Assembly: GCA_011799875.1 (NCBI GenBank)
Contig: CM022302.1
Coordinates: forward strand, 182,520,942 to 182,584,941
Length of the DNA: 64,000 nucleotides
From: Thinopyrum elongatum
Taxonomy: Eukaryota > Streptophyta > Magnoliopsida > Poales > Poaceae
Direction: 5' to 3'
A program made the position numbers and the translations under genes. Below, piece by piece: positions 22,522 to 33,116 of the stretch. Each line of letters begins with the position of its first letter. The stretch's first letter is position 1. A model generated the notes under the pieces. That model did no database searches. It was not told the DNA's origin and worked only from the letters and a program-made list of their open reading frames with translations.

Positions 22522-22526
22522 TATGA

Positions 22527-25470
22527 CCAACGTGCCATTCTCAACAAGCCATCCAAAAGCCCCTCACCAGTGAAAGTGTTACCCTCTCCAAGGAGATCAC
22601 CAAGGCATGCACCCATTCCCTTTACTGACAAACCTTCGGGTTCTGTAGCTCCAAGATCTTTCACTAACCCTGCAGCAAAGAGAAAGCTGCAGTCCGAAGG
22701 AAAAGCTGTTGCATCTGCTAAGAAGGCCAGATCCTGTGTTCCTGCTTCCACAGAGGAACAGAAGTATGATTTCAATCTCATGATCAATGTGATTGACAGT
22801 GCTGCATATGATGCAAAATCTGATGATATAAGCAGTCTGGGACTACCTGATGATGTTACCAAAATGGTAACGAAGCATTTCATTGAGCTGAGATAAATCT
22901 CCAAGAAGCTGAATCAAGCTATCAAAGACAAGCAAGCTGTCGAGCAAATGAGGAGAGAGGCCAACTCTGAATCCGAAAGAAATTATCTGAACAAAGAGAT
23001 TGTTGAACTCACCAAGGCTCTCAGTCTCATGCGGAATGAGAAAATTGATTGGCACTCGCGATTGCACATGGAGGTATCTCAGTTGTGTGACAGAACAAAC
23101 GAGGAGATTGACCGCAAGGCAGATCTTGCTCGAAGAAGAATTAAAGAAGAAAAACCTCAGAAGGCTAAAGCGAGAGTTAGCAATCCGAAAGTAAACAAAG
23201 ATCGCCGCCTTCAGACTATTACTGATGCTCCACTTGATTCTAGTACTCCCTTCCAGTAGATTCCACCATCTCCACCTCATGAGGATGAACCTATTCAGCA
23301 AGCTGGCCATGTGGAGGATATCACTCCTACTCCAGCAGCCCAAGAACAACCTGATGTTGTTGATATCTTCCTGGAAAAGACTGATGAAGAAAATGCTTCA
23401 CCAAACTAACAAGCCCCGGTTGATGATGTTGATGAGGAAGTCGAAGTTGAGAAGGCAGATCCATCGCCTTTGAGACAAGTGCAAGCTGAGCCCTTCGAAT
23501 CAAACAAGGAGGAGATTGACAAGAATGAGGGGGAGCTAAATGCTTCCCGAGACAAATCCACCCTGGTCGCATCATCTGGTGCCCCTATCGAGATGGATGT
23601 TGATCCTGCTCCTCATTCCACTGCACCACAGTTGGAAGAGGAAGAAAGGAAATCTGATGACCCGATGGCTCAAGAAGTAATTGCTCCACCAGTTGTGCCC
23701 CAAGTGTCTGAGAAAGAGGTCATTGTGCCTCCAACTGAAGGAAATTCCATGAAAGAAAAGGCCCTAGTGCCCGAAAGACTGAAAGCTACTGAAGGAGTTC
23801 CAACGAGCAAAAATGATAAACAGTCAAGTTCCTCAAAGCAATCTGTACAAGAGAAATCAAGGAATCCTCGTGCTTCTCTCAAGCCTATTGAGGAAGGTGT
23901 GCCTGCACCTGATGACATTCGGACCCGGTTTATGGGTGAAGAGGAACATCTGAGAAACCCATTGGAATTTTTTCCCTTGTTTCCTGTTGAAGATGGCTCG
24001 AATGGTCCTGCCTTTAACGAGCAGTTTCATCTTTTAAAACTTGTATTCTTTGGAACAAGCCCATATGATGGAGAAAGAACTTCCTTGTCACCAAGATTCT
24101 GGACAAAGGAACAAGCCATGTACTATGCTCGTATTCTGTATGACAAGAATCGCATTTTCAAGCACAAGATTCTGGATTTCACATAGCTCAAAAGTCTACC
24201 CTGCTTCCATCATACCGTCGAGCAGATTGAACTGGTCTTCCTGAAGAGCTTCCTTCGTTTCAATCATGGCTGGAATAATGTAGTGATTCTTCAGTTCTAT
24301 GCCACCCTTTATATCTCAGGGGACCTTGCAGATAGCAGTACTTGGATCCTCGAATGGATGCTAGGAGAAGAAAAGATCAAATGTTCGACGGACCAGTTCT
24401 TAGCACTATTGAATCCTCCTCGGTGCAAATTTGATGCTACTCGAGAACATAAACTGCACTTTTGGGATGTATCTGAAGCTCAACTTCATCTGCTGATGGA
24501 CCCCAAACTTGTTGGTGATGAATGTACAGACGCAAATCCAAAGAATCTGAGTTATGAGAACAAAGTGTTGTTCTATATCCTCTGCAAGTCCCTCGCACCA
24601 ACAAACAGGCCAGAAACCATTCATGGCTTGTAACAAATGCTCTTCTAGCCATAGCTCAGGGTATTCATTTTGACATTCCGGATGTTTTCATTCGCAATCT
24701 GGCCTGCGCGGCTGATAGCCCTCAAGATTTGAAGCCATATGCACATTGGGTCATGTTTGCCATTGAGCAACTTATTAAGGAAAAGTTTTTCTGCCCACAT
24801 TTTCCGAAAGTTTATATGCCACCAGTCTGTGACACTCTCCGGATTGTGAAGGACATCGGCAAAGGGAAGATACCGATTGATGCTACTGCTTCTACTTCAA
24901 TGTCTGCTTCTGCTAAAGCTCCAAAGGTCAAGAAGGCAAAAGTTGAAATCCCTCGTGAAGAGAATCCTTCACTGTACGAGATTTGTCTTTGCACTCAGCA
25001 AGCCCTGGAAAGTCATATCAAGCTCGACCGAAAAGTGAAACTAGAAATGATGACTGAGATAAATCTGCTTCACAATTATGCTCGCCAAGCTCTCTTGTAT
25101 GAGAAGGAACAAAAGAAGCACTCCTGCCCTTCTGCGGAAGCATTACTCTCGCAAACAACTATCTGCCAAGGGTATCGAGAAAGAATATGATCATCTGGAG
25201 TTGTTTGAAGTTCCTCGCATTTGAAGGCAAACCCCAGTGCTTCCTCAACATTCCGCCTCCACCGACCTGTTGTTTGTTAAACTGCATGGTGACCTCGAAG
25301 ACACATCAGGCACATTTATCTTCAAGCCATATGCACCTCGCGCTGCTACTCCCGAAGCTGATCCCGAAGCCCATGCGGCGTCTCCAACTCCTGCTTCGGC
25401 CTCGACCATAGCTTGCTCTGCTTCGCCAAACAGTTCGAGTTCTGATTCTGAGGATTCTTCGGACGAGTAG
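22527..25470 (+). pseudogene. Element B accessory ORF2, 3' part
   Basis: Continues in phase from 12659 across the element C insertion. Stops at 22894-22896, 23257-23259, 23407-23409, 24184-24186 and 24631-24633; frameshifts lie between 24634 and 24729 and near 25190-25237. The N-terminal section is coiled-coil (about 22900-23190), followed by acidic low complexity. A globular core contains RFWTKEQAMYYARILYDK at 24094-24147, WNNVVILQFYATLY near 24270, and FDIP at 24669-24680, in the same order as in ORF2 of C. The Ser-rich acidic end stops at 25470. With the 5' part it spans about 1250 codons, nearly twice that of C, mostly through longer low-complexity segments. Confidence 0.68.
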
Positions 25471-26053
25471 TTCCTTGCATGCATTATCTTTCCTTTTTGA
25501 CACTTGTTGATAAAAAAGGGGAGAAGAACATCGAGTGATAGATAAGAGGGTTATTTGCATGGTATCATCCTTATTGCAGGAAAACTTCCTTTGAAGCATA
25601 TCTACTCCAAGCAATATACTTGTGATTACCTTGCTCTAATTCTCCTCGAGTATCTAACTTGTAGGGAACTTATATCTCATGTGGATTCAAATCGCATTCT
25701 GAGTGAAGCCTCATGGATTATCCTTCGTCACAAATCATTTCAAAGTATTCACTCTATCTAACAAATCGTTTTCAAAGGTTGTGCATGGCAGGAAATACCT
25801 CAGACACTGTCCAGTGCATTAAAAGAGACCACGAATGAGATTATATGTCAATATCACTCATACGAAGATTCATCTCACTACCTTTCGATTTATCTCCTAT
25901 CCATTCTCCAAATGATGCATACCTTCAGGGGGAGCATGTTTTATCTTCGTAATTATCTCTCGTCTTTTGTTATCCTTCGCAATCCATTTCATTTTGTTAT
26001 CTATCTTTCGATGTGTTCTATTTTTGTCAACAATCATCCAAAAAGGGGGAGAT
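25471..26053 (+). other. 3' non-coding stretch of B with polypurine tracts
   Basis: Non-coding. It has AAAAAAGGGGAGAAGAA at 25512-25528, a weaker CAGGGGGAGC near 25925, and the terminal tract AAAAAGGGGGAGAT at 26040-26053 just before the 3' LTR. The arrangement is the same as in element C. Confidence 0.72.
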
Positions 26054-27780
26054 TGTTGGTGCAATATTTGCCCTCTTGTGTTTTGGAGATTGTTGACAGA
26101 AACAGGCATGGACTGATTTGTTTGCTAGTGCATACAGAGAGAAATAGTCCATGCTTAACCAAAGAGAATGCTGTCTTCGGTGCCAAGTTCGAGGAACTTC
26201 ACCGAAGAATATCTGCATTACAGAGAAGAATGAGCTACATCTGTTGAAAACATGTAGGCGAGAAGATTGATGTGAAGGAGTTAACCCCTCGAGAATTTAT
26301 TGCTGATGTGAAGCAATTGGTTCAAAGATTCTGTCCGAAGAAAATTGACTGCAGCGAATGGAAGTCGAAGACAGAGTGAAGACGTAGTATTCTTTTCGTT
26401 GTTCTTATTTCATTCATTTGAGTCATAGGACCTCCGTACTATTAAGAGGGGTATAGGTTCTTGAAGCTTAGATCCACTGTGATGCTTAGCCCAAAACCTA
26501 TGCAAGACTGAGAGAAATCTCTTTGTGTTTGGAATGATTATCTGCTAGTAGTAGACGTTGTTCTTCGTGCTGCAGGAGATATCTTTCAAACTGAGGAGTT
26601 AGCATTACTTTCTCTGCAAGGAATGTTACCGTTGTGCTCAATTTTCGACCGTTGGACTCGTGTCGTTCGGCCATTGGCTGCTCCACTTGTCCAATTTGGT
26701 CCTTTTCTCTTCAGGGAAGGCAGCGGCTATATATAGCCACCCCGCTCCAATATTGCACGTTGGCTGCTCTGCTTAAGATTTCTGAGAAGATTGATTGAGC
26801 ATCCCCTCTCCGAGTGATTTGAGTTTAAGATCCACCGAGAGAAAAATCAAGAGCCAAAACTTAGACAATGGTTTAGCATCATAGTAGTTCTGAGTTAAGA
26901 GTTCTTGTACCTATTACTCTTGAGAGCTGCGCACTCTCTAGATGGATAGGTGTCATCTTGAGTGTTGAAGAGTCATTGTCTTCACAGAGCAAGATCTTTA
27001 GTAACCAAGAGTCATTGTGGTTCGGGAAGAGGTCTGTCGAAGGTTTGGAGATCGCTGACAAGTATCTACCACGAGTGAAATCAACTGGAGTCTGATCAGC
27101 TCCGAGTTGAAGGAGAATAGGCCGAAGAGAGTTTATCTTCTGTGTTAAATCACAACCCCTGCAACCAGATGTAGTCCTTGGGCAGAAGGGCGAACTGGTC
27201 TACCAAATCCATCTGTCGGCATCGAGCACCACTGGTTTACTTTACCTTACTGCATTACCTTCAGCAGTTTACTTTCGTGTTCTATGACGATGGTTTATCT
27301 GATCAATCATTGACTGTTGCATATTATTCGCTTTTGTCATCTCTGTCGTTCCCATCTATTACAGTTCCTTGCTCGCCCTGTTGCATTCTCATCATTCAGC
27401 TTAGTCGTCCTAGTCGTATAAATTTCTCTTTGCACTTATCGTATTAATACTTGCGTGACTTCCCTGTGTCGCTTTCTTTCACCTCATCACCTTTTTCTTG
27501 TGCTTTTCTTTCGTAGTTCTCACCCTGTTTTTTTCTCTCATGCTTCTGCATCTATTTGCATATTGCATTACCATCATTATTGTCAAACTTGTGATATCCT
27601 ATGCTCGAACTATTATTGCTTCCTACTTTGATAGATTCGTTCCTCAATAACGTACTTGATTAAGTTCATTTATACCTAACCTTATGTCCGCTGCTGTGTT
27701 TGGGATCAGTTCATCACATTCGCAAGAATGTTTGAATCTCCCATTCACCCCCTTTGGTCGGTATACTCTCGGTCCTAATA
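26054..27780 (+). repeat. 3' LTR of element B (1727 bp)
   Basis: Starts TGTTGGTGCAATATTTGCCC directly after the polypurine tract and ends CGGTCCTAATA. From 26457 on it matches the truncated 5' LTR. A hairpin lies at 26174-26208 and a TATA box at 26728-26735. It is followed by sequence of gypsy element D, so B probably inserted into D. Confidence 0.88.
26174..26208 (+). repeat. Hairpin in 3' LTR of element B
   Basis: Arms TCTTCGGTG (26174-26182) and CACCGAAGA (26200-26208) pair over 9 bp; AAGTT (26185-26189) and AACTT (26195-26199) extend the stem by 5 bp after a CC bulge. The loop is CGAGG. The outer arms carry the same CGGTG/CACCG core as the motifs of element C. Confidence 0.65.
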
Positions 27781-28309
27781 GATGGCATCAACCTCGGCAC
27801 ACCCGAATATCACACACACTGGGGGCTAGTCACTAGCTCCTGCAGTCAAGCTCCTATGGCTAAGTGAAAGCACTAAAGCTGCATAGTCCGATTGCCTTGT
27901 TTTCCTTACACACTACCGCCTCCGGTCACCGAGACGTCGGCTAAGGGATAAAGTGTTAAAGAGAAAACGCCCTTTGCAGTATCTACAAGGGGGTTGAAGC
28001 CGACGACTGGTAACTTTCAGTTTAAAATGGCCGCACATGAGTCAAAATAAACAAACAAGGCATTATATACAAGGCCAACCAGTTCCATTATAAAGCACAA
28101 AAGTTCAAACTTCTTCGATAAATGAAAATAAACTCACTCATAAATTACATCCTTTGCGCATTGGGCCTCTATCGCCTGAGCACCATCCATCACAATGGGA
28201 AAGTATTGCTCGGGGTGATAGAGGCCATTTCGGTTGGCTTAATGTTCGGCCAATGTACCATGGTCTTGCCGAAGGCCATCCGAGCTCCCTCAATGCATAC
28301 AGAGCGCTT

Positions 28310-29192
28310 CTAGGCCTCAATTCGGGGCGTGGCGTCGCACAACCTTTGCACCAAGCCAAAGTAGCTGCTCTGCAGTGGCTCCGAAGGCCACAACTTGACA
28401 TAGAGGTCCTTCATTGCCAGCTCTGCCATCTGATGCAACTCCATCAGCTGCTTCATCTGGTTGTTAAGGAGGGGAGGGTGTTGGGGGTGCCTGAAACTGC
28501 GCCCAAAAATAGCCTTTGCTCGGTACGACCCTCCTGGGACGCGAAGTACCAAGCTGGATCTGATGCACTCCTCGGAAGGTCCGCAAAAGCGCCTGGGGAA
28601 CGCCATATTCGCGTGAGCAAAGCAAACCTGTTACCACCAAAGACACTTTGCAGTAAGTACAGCTTACCATCCGCAATAAGCTTGACTTGGTGGAGTTCCT
28701 CCCGATGTCCTCGCGCCTCCGTCTGCACTTCCTTGACCGCCGACCTCAATGAGGTCAGCTCGGTGGCCTGATCCTTACTTTTCTGCTCAAGGGCCTCACA
28801 TTTTGTGACGGCATCCTTGAGCTCTTGTTGCACCTCAGCCACTTTGGCCTCATGCTACTGGCTAGCGGTTTTCACCGTCGCCAGTTTAGTGGCCGCTTGT
28901 TCGGCCGCTGCCCTCTGCTGCGCAGTTTCCTGCTGAGCTCTCCTCAACTCGGCCTTGAGGTTCTCGACCTCCACGACAGCAGCTGCAATAATGTCATTTG
29001 CATCCTGTTTAGGTTAACTTCAAAAACTTCATGAACAAACGGCTGTAATATACAGTTTAGTTCGGACTCGCCTTGCGCTTCATCGAACCGCTTATTCAGC
29101 AGATCGAGCTTGTCATCGGATCTCTTGAGTTTCTGATTCAGCTCGGCCAACTCCTCGGCATTGGCAGTTGTCGTCGAAGATGACGCCTGCAC
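28310..29192 (-). pseudogene. Element D antisense gene, C-terminal exons
   Basis: Two frames, 28944-29192 and 28310-28842, probably exons: a splice-acceptor-like end (CCTAAACAG on the minus strand) lies near 29005. The products are coiled-coil (LNQKLKRSDDKLDLLNKRF; VQQELKDAVTKCEALEQ), followed by a conserved-looking block WYFASQEGRTEQRLFLGAV and a second block with QMKQLMELHQMAELAMKDLY. These match my memory of the C-terminal part of proteins annotated in grasses as 'putative gypsy type transposon'. There is a frame change between the two blocks (28453-28606), so the copy is probably defective. Function unknown. Confidence 0.6.
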
Positions 29193-29366
29193 ATTAGACT
29201 AAGCGCATTAGGTTCCCGAGTTATCGATTTTCGATCCTTTGCCGGTTTCTTTAATCCAGCCAGAGTCTCGGAGGCTACGGCCCACTTTTGCAATGATTTA
29301 TATCTCCAGTTATTCGACCCCCGTATGAGTTTTTCAAACTCACTCAGGGCTCGGGGCTACTGTCTA

Positions 29367-30698
29367 TTAGGTTGCATGATCATATAAAATAAATTTTCTA
29401 AGGGAAAAGGGCATCACATGGGTTACCTTGAAGCCCGTTAGAAGGCCGTTGAAAGCCTCCTTCAGTCCGTTGTCCACGGACCGAAGACTTTGCAGAACCG
29501 TACCCATCAGGGCACGGTGCTCTTCAGTGATAGAGGAGCTAGTTAACGCTTCCTCCATCACGTCCGGCCACCCAATTTAAACCCGCCCTGGAGCGGGCGG
29601 GGGTGGTGGGGGCACCTCGGCTCCTCCCTTGGCGGAGACCGGAATGGTTGGCTCCTGGTGCCTTGACGGCTCTAGAACTGTTTTCGGGGAGAGCTCGGAT
29701 TTTCCGGGCCTCCCCTCTTCATTCACCAGAAGGGTTCTACCCTCCTGGTCTTCGACGGTAGGGGTATGCACCTCAAGCATAACGGCGTTGCCTTCTCCCC
29801 CTGTGTTCGGCAGGAGAGGGGTCCTCCTTGACAAAACCTCCTCGCTTTCCCCAAAGACCAGGGGAGGCGAGGTGCGTGACCCGGTCCCGCTCTCCACCAG
29901 CGTGGCCGGTGGAGAATCCCCCTCCGAGACTCGATCGGTAGGGAGGTCGCGTGGCGGGCTGCAATATTAAAAGCAGGCACTCGATCAATAACAGACTTAG
30001 TTCGGCTAAAAGTGCATGGGAGCATCTTAGGATATATACCTTTGGGCCCGAGGCTTGGCCCTGAGGGTCCTCTAAGGAACCTCTTCGGAGGCTTCGGAGT
30101 CCTCGGCAGAAGTTGAGTTGTTGCTGGACAGGGCCACCTTGGCCCTGCATTGTCTTTTCGGGGCAGGAGGAGGCTGATCCTCCTCGGTGTCTTCGGACGC
30201 CGCCCTCTTCTTTATTCGGGAGGAATCGCTTTCCTCCCTGTCCTCTCCCTGCTCCTCCTCCCCCTCAAGGGTAGAGGGGGCATGGGTCTTCTCGGATCTA
30301 GTGTCCGGGGGTCCTCTAGAACGGAGGCCTTTTCTAGCCTTCTTCTTCTTCTCCTTCTTCTCTGGCGCCTTGTACGACTCCGTGGCCAACATGGCTGTCA
30401 GCAAGGCCGTCTTGGGGCCCTCGAGTAGCGGGGTCGGGCTGTCAATCCGCTTCGCTTTCTTCAGCCAGCTCCACAGAGGGAAGAAAAGGGAGTTAAGTAC
30501 TTTGTCAAAAAGGAACATCCGAACATAAGGGTGGAACTTATCATACCTCGCGAGGGGGGTTTGTGGCGTCGAGGATGATGTATTCCTCCTCGGCCGACCA
30601 GTTCTTCTGCAGCTTGAACAACACCTTCCACAGTTGGGCGTGGGAAGTGCGGTAGAAGCTGAGCATGGTGGCGGGGGTCTTCGGGCTTGTAAGCCCAC
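29367..30698 (-). pseudogene. Element D antisense gene, low-complexity middle exons
   Basis: Open frames at 30072-30698, 29577-29897 and 29367-29561. The products are Lys/Glu/Ser-rich with basic, nuclear-signal-like runs (KKEKKKKARKG; KRQCRAK) and acidic stretches. A more structured start contains KFHPYVRMFLFDKVLNSLFF, but this may be read-through of a neighbouring exon or intron. The segments lie in different frames separated by AT-richer gaps, as expected of spliced exons, yet I cannot fix the junctions. They belong between the N-terminal domain (30837-31352) and the C-terminal coiled coil (28310-29192) on the same strand. Confidence 0.5.
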
Positions 30699-30836
30699 AC
30701 GAGGGTGGTTCGGTCTTGAAAGGGTAGGATGCGTCGGCAGAGCATGATCTGAATCACATTGGGGAACTCAACCCCCTTCTCAATCATCTTGGATATCCGG
30801 CTCTGCAGTGACGCCGCCTCCTTGGTTTACCCCCAG

Positions 30837-31352
30837 TCAAGGCCCTTCTTGGTCCACGAGACCAGCCTCATGGGGGGCCCGGATCTGAAGGCGGGAATCA
30901 CCGCCCAATCCGCGCCTCATGGCTCTGTGGTGTAGAACCATTCCTTCTGCCAGATCTTGACAATTTTGATGAAGGTGCCCTCTGGCCACTCGACCTGGGG
31001 GAGCTTGCTGACCATTGCGCCCCCCCTCCCCCCGCACGTAGTCCGCCTTCTGGCCATCCACGATCTTCGGCTTGACATTGAACACTTTGAGCCACAGGCC
31101 GAAGTGTGGCCGGACCCGAAGAAAGGCCTCACAGATGATGATGAAGGCTGAGATGTGCAGAAAAGAGTTCGGGGCAAGATCATGGAAATCTAACCCATAG
31201 AAAAACATCAGGCCCCTGACAAAGGGGTGGAGGGGAAATCCCAGTCCCCAGATGAAGTGAGGGAGGAACACCACCGCGAATCGAGTTTTCATAACTATCT
31301 TGTGGTCATGCCAGGTCGCGACCCTTCGGCAAAAGTTGTCAGATGGGGTCAC
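30837..31352 (-). pseudogene. Element D antisense gene, N-terminal domain
   Basis: A frame of 171 codons. The block from about residue 20 to 110 (VVFLPHFIWGLGFPLHPFV, LMFFYGLDFHDLAPNSFLHI, IIICEAFLRVRPHFGLWLKV) resembles the N-terminal domain of grass 'putative gypsy type transposon' proteins (Pfam Transposase_28, PF04195, by memory). It is hydrophobic and aromatic, with no DDE residues that I can place. It runs opposite to the LTR. It is probably truncated or spliced at the 5' end, since a related frame continues upstream (31401-31595). Confidence 0.65.
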
Positions 31353-31577
31353 TATTCACAGTTGAGCGGCTGGCCTTCGAGGCTAAGTAACTTGTACACT
31401 TCAGAAACTATGGCATAATCCAGGAAGCATATGGCTAGACATAGCCGAGCAACCCTCGAAGATTTGATTAAGGGTGGCTGCAGGCTTGATGCAAATGCCA
31501 CAGAAGGAAGGGAACTGGTCCACAAAACCGGTAATGTTCACATATACTTCGGCTTCGAAGACTAGTTCGGGGGCTAC

Positions 31578-32068
31578 TGAGGGTGTCCCGGACAAAGGGG
31601 TCCTCGGGCTGCCGGCCTATCTCTCATGGGCCGGACTGGTGGGTCGCTCTTGATTCATCGAAGGAAGGCCAGACTACAGGCGACCCGTGCTCCGGAAGGA
31701 AATCTCCGAAGACTTGGCGTATCCTCCACGTCTGGTTAGCGAAACAACATGTTTATCCCCTGATGGTGATCGATCGTCTATAACCCTAGGTACCCATGGT
31801 GTCTATATAAACAAGAAGGCTAGTCTGTAAAGGGGGAGAACCTTGATCACCATACCCACCTAGGGTTTAGTTCATCCGATCTCGTGGTAGATCAACTATG
31901 TAATTATCATACGAACACATCAATACAACCAAGCAGGACGTAGGGTTTTACCTCTTTGAGAGGGCCTGAACCTGGGTAAACGCGGTTTCTATGTTCCCTG
32001 TTAACCATCGATCCAAGATCCACAGCTCGGGACCCCCTACCCGAGATCTGCCGGTTTTGACACTGACA
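31578..32068 (+). repeat. 3' LTR of gypsy D (491 bp)
   Basis: TGAGGG...CTGACA, preceded by a purine-rich tract. It has a TATA box (TATATAA at 31804-31810) and the late-LTR stretch with CAAGCAGGACGTAGGGTTTT that I know from abundant Triticeae gypsy LTRs. Only one copy is in the window. Confidence 0.75.
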
Positions 32069-32593
32069 ACTGTCACAATACCGCACCCCAGACACGCGGG
32101 CGCTGGCACACACCGCCGGACCCCCCCTTGCACGCCTGTGCTATTATGTTGGCATAGGTTATATCGTGTGTCTACCTTCTCATTATATAAGAGACCTAGG
32201 TTATAAGTGTTCTACTTGGACATGACTCCATATCTTGTCTACACATCGTACGACTCAGAGTCCAACTATAACCTACCTTGTACAAAATATTCGACACAAT
32301 ACTAACAAAAATAACTCCATCTTGGCGAATATTCTTCACCACCTTGGATTCATCCATGCGTCGAACCACCATGTACATTGGGCTTGAGATTATACCATGA
32401 GCACTGCTGCTACTCCCAGACTCCATGTGACTCAACTTGCAACTGTAATCCCTTCTCGTCTTCTTCACAGTCAACACTTGAGAGTAAAATTAAGTTCCTC
32501 ATTACTCTACTTTGTGCTCCCAACATCCGAAGTATCCGTTCAACGCCATCACACACTGATCACTAACCTGCGTGAAAGTGAACAACTCACTTA
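32069..32593. other. Unclassified repeat-like flank, left of element E
   Basis: AT-rich, with only short frames. It appears continuous with 34406-34867 once element E is set aside; together they look like one older non-coding or decayed element sequence. No terminus or domain recognised. Confidence 0.35.
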
Positions 32594-33005
32594 TTAGAGC
32601 ATCTCCAGCCGCGCCCCCAACAGGCCCCCCAGGCCCCTTTTTTGTCGCCGGCGCCGAAAATTCGGCCCAGTCGGGCCCCCAGAAGCCCAATTTTGGCCGG
32701 CTCAGGCCGATTTTGGCGCCGGCGGACCCAGGCCGAACCCGGCGCGCTGGGGGGCGCCTGGGGGCGCCGAGGAAATAGATTTTGGCGTGAACAGGAATGG
32801 GCCCGCCGAGTCAGCGAGTCGCCACCTTCGTCGTCCTCATCGCCTCGGTTCCCGCGGGAATCAATGCCAAGGCTACCGCGCTGCCGCGCCGGTCAGCCTT
32901 CCATTGATGCCTCACAGGCGGCGTAGTGAAGGCGCCGCGACGCGCGTCCAGCCCGCTCCCGCCACGCGGCACCCGGCGGGCAACCTCTCACCGCCCATCT
33001 TCGGC

Positions 33006-33012
33006 TATAAAA
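33006..33012 (+). promoter_or_regulatory. TATA box in element E
   Basis: TATAAAA within CGGCTATAAAAGCCG, about 105 bp before the ATG at 33117. A typical plant core promoter position. Confidence 0.5.
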
Positions 33013-33116
33013 GCCGACCTCCCCGCCGGTGAACGCCATAATCGCCACCGACGCCCCTCTCACCACAACTCGCCACCGAATCCCCTCTCCCCCACTCTTC
33101 CCCCGGCCGACGAGCA

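Larger units (their letters stand above)
6892..27780 (+). mobile_element. Ty1/copia Sirevirus-like element B, pol-less, host of element C
   Basis: Order: partial 5' LTR (6892-8216), primer site, gag with zinc knuckle and coiled coil, a promoter-like non-coding stretch, accessory ORF2 split by element C, polypurine tracts and a 3' LTR (26054-27780). Without C and its extra TSD copy, the element would be about 11.4 kb if the 5' LTR were whole. No protease DTG/DSG motif, integrase, RT or RNase H is present anywhere inside. The 5' LTR lacks its first roughly 403 bp because the left flank is lost next to the gypsy A insertion. The right flank begins GATGG at 27781. Placement in the Sirevirus (SIRE/Maximus) lineage is inferred from the primer site, long gag and multiple polypurine tracts. 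Confidence 0.8.
27781..32068 (+). mobile_element. Ty3/gypsy element D, 3' part with antisense gene
   Basis: The plus-strand end is given by a purine-rich GTTCGGGGGCTAC before an LTR that starts TGAGGGTGTCCC (31578) and ends TTGACACTGACA (32068). The interior carries no gag-pol, but a multi-exon frame on the minus strand (28310-31352). Antisense ORFs between pol and the 3' LTR are known in Tat-lineage gypsy elements such as maize Grande. The 5' half, with gag-pol, is missing where element B begins. 27781-28150 is non-coding. Confidence 0.65.
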
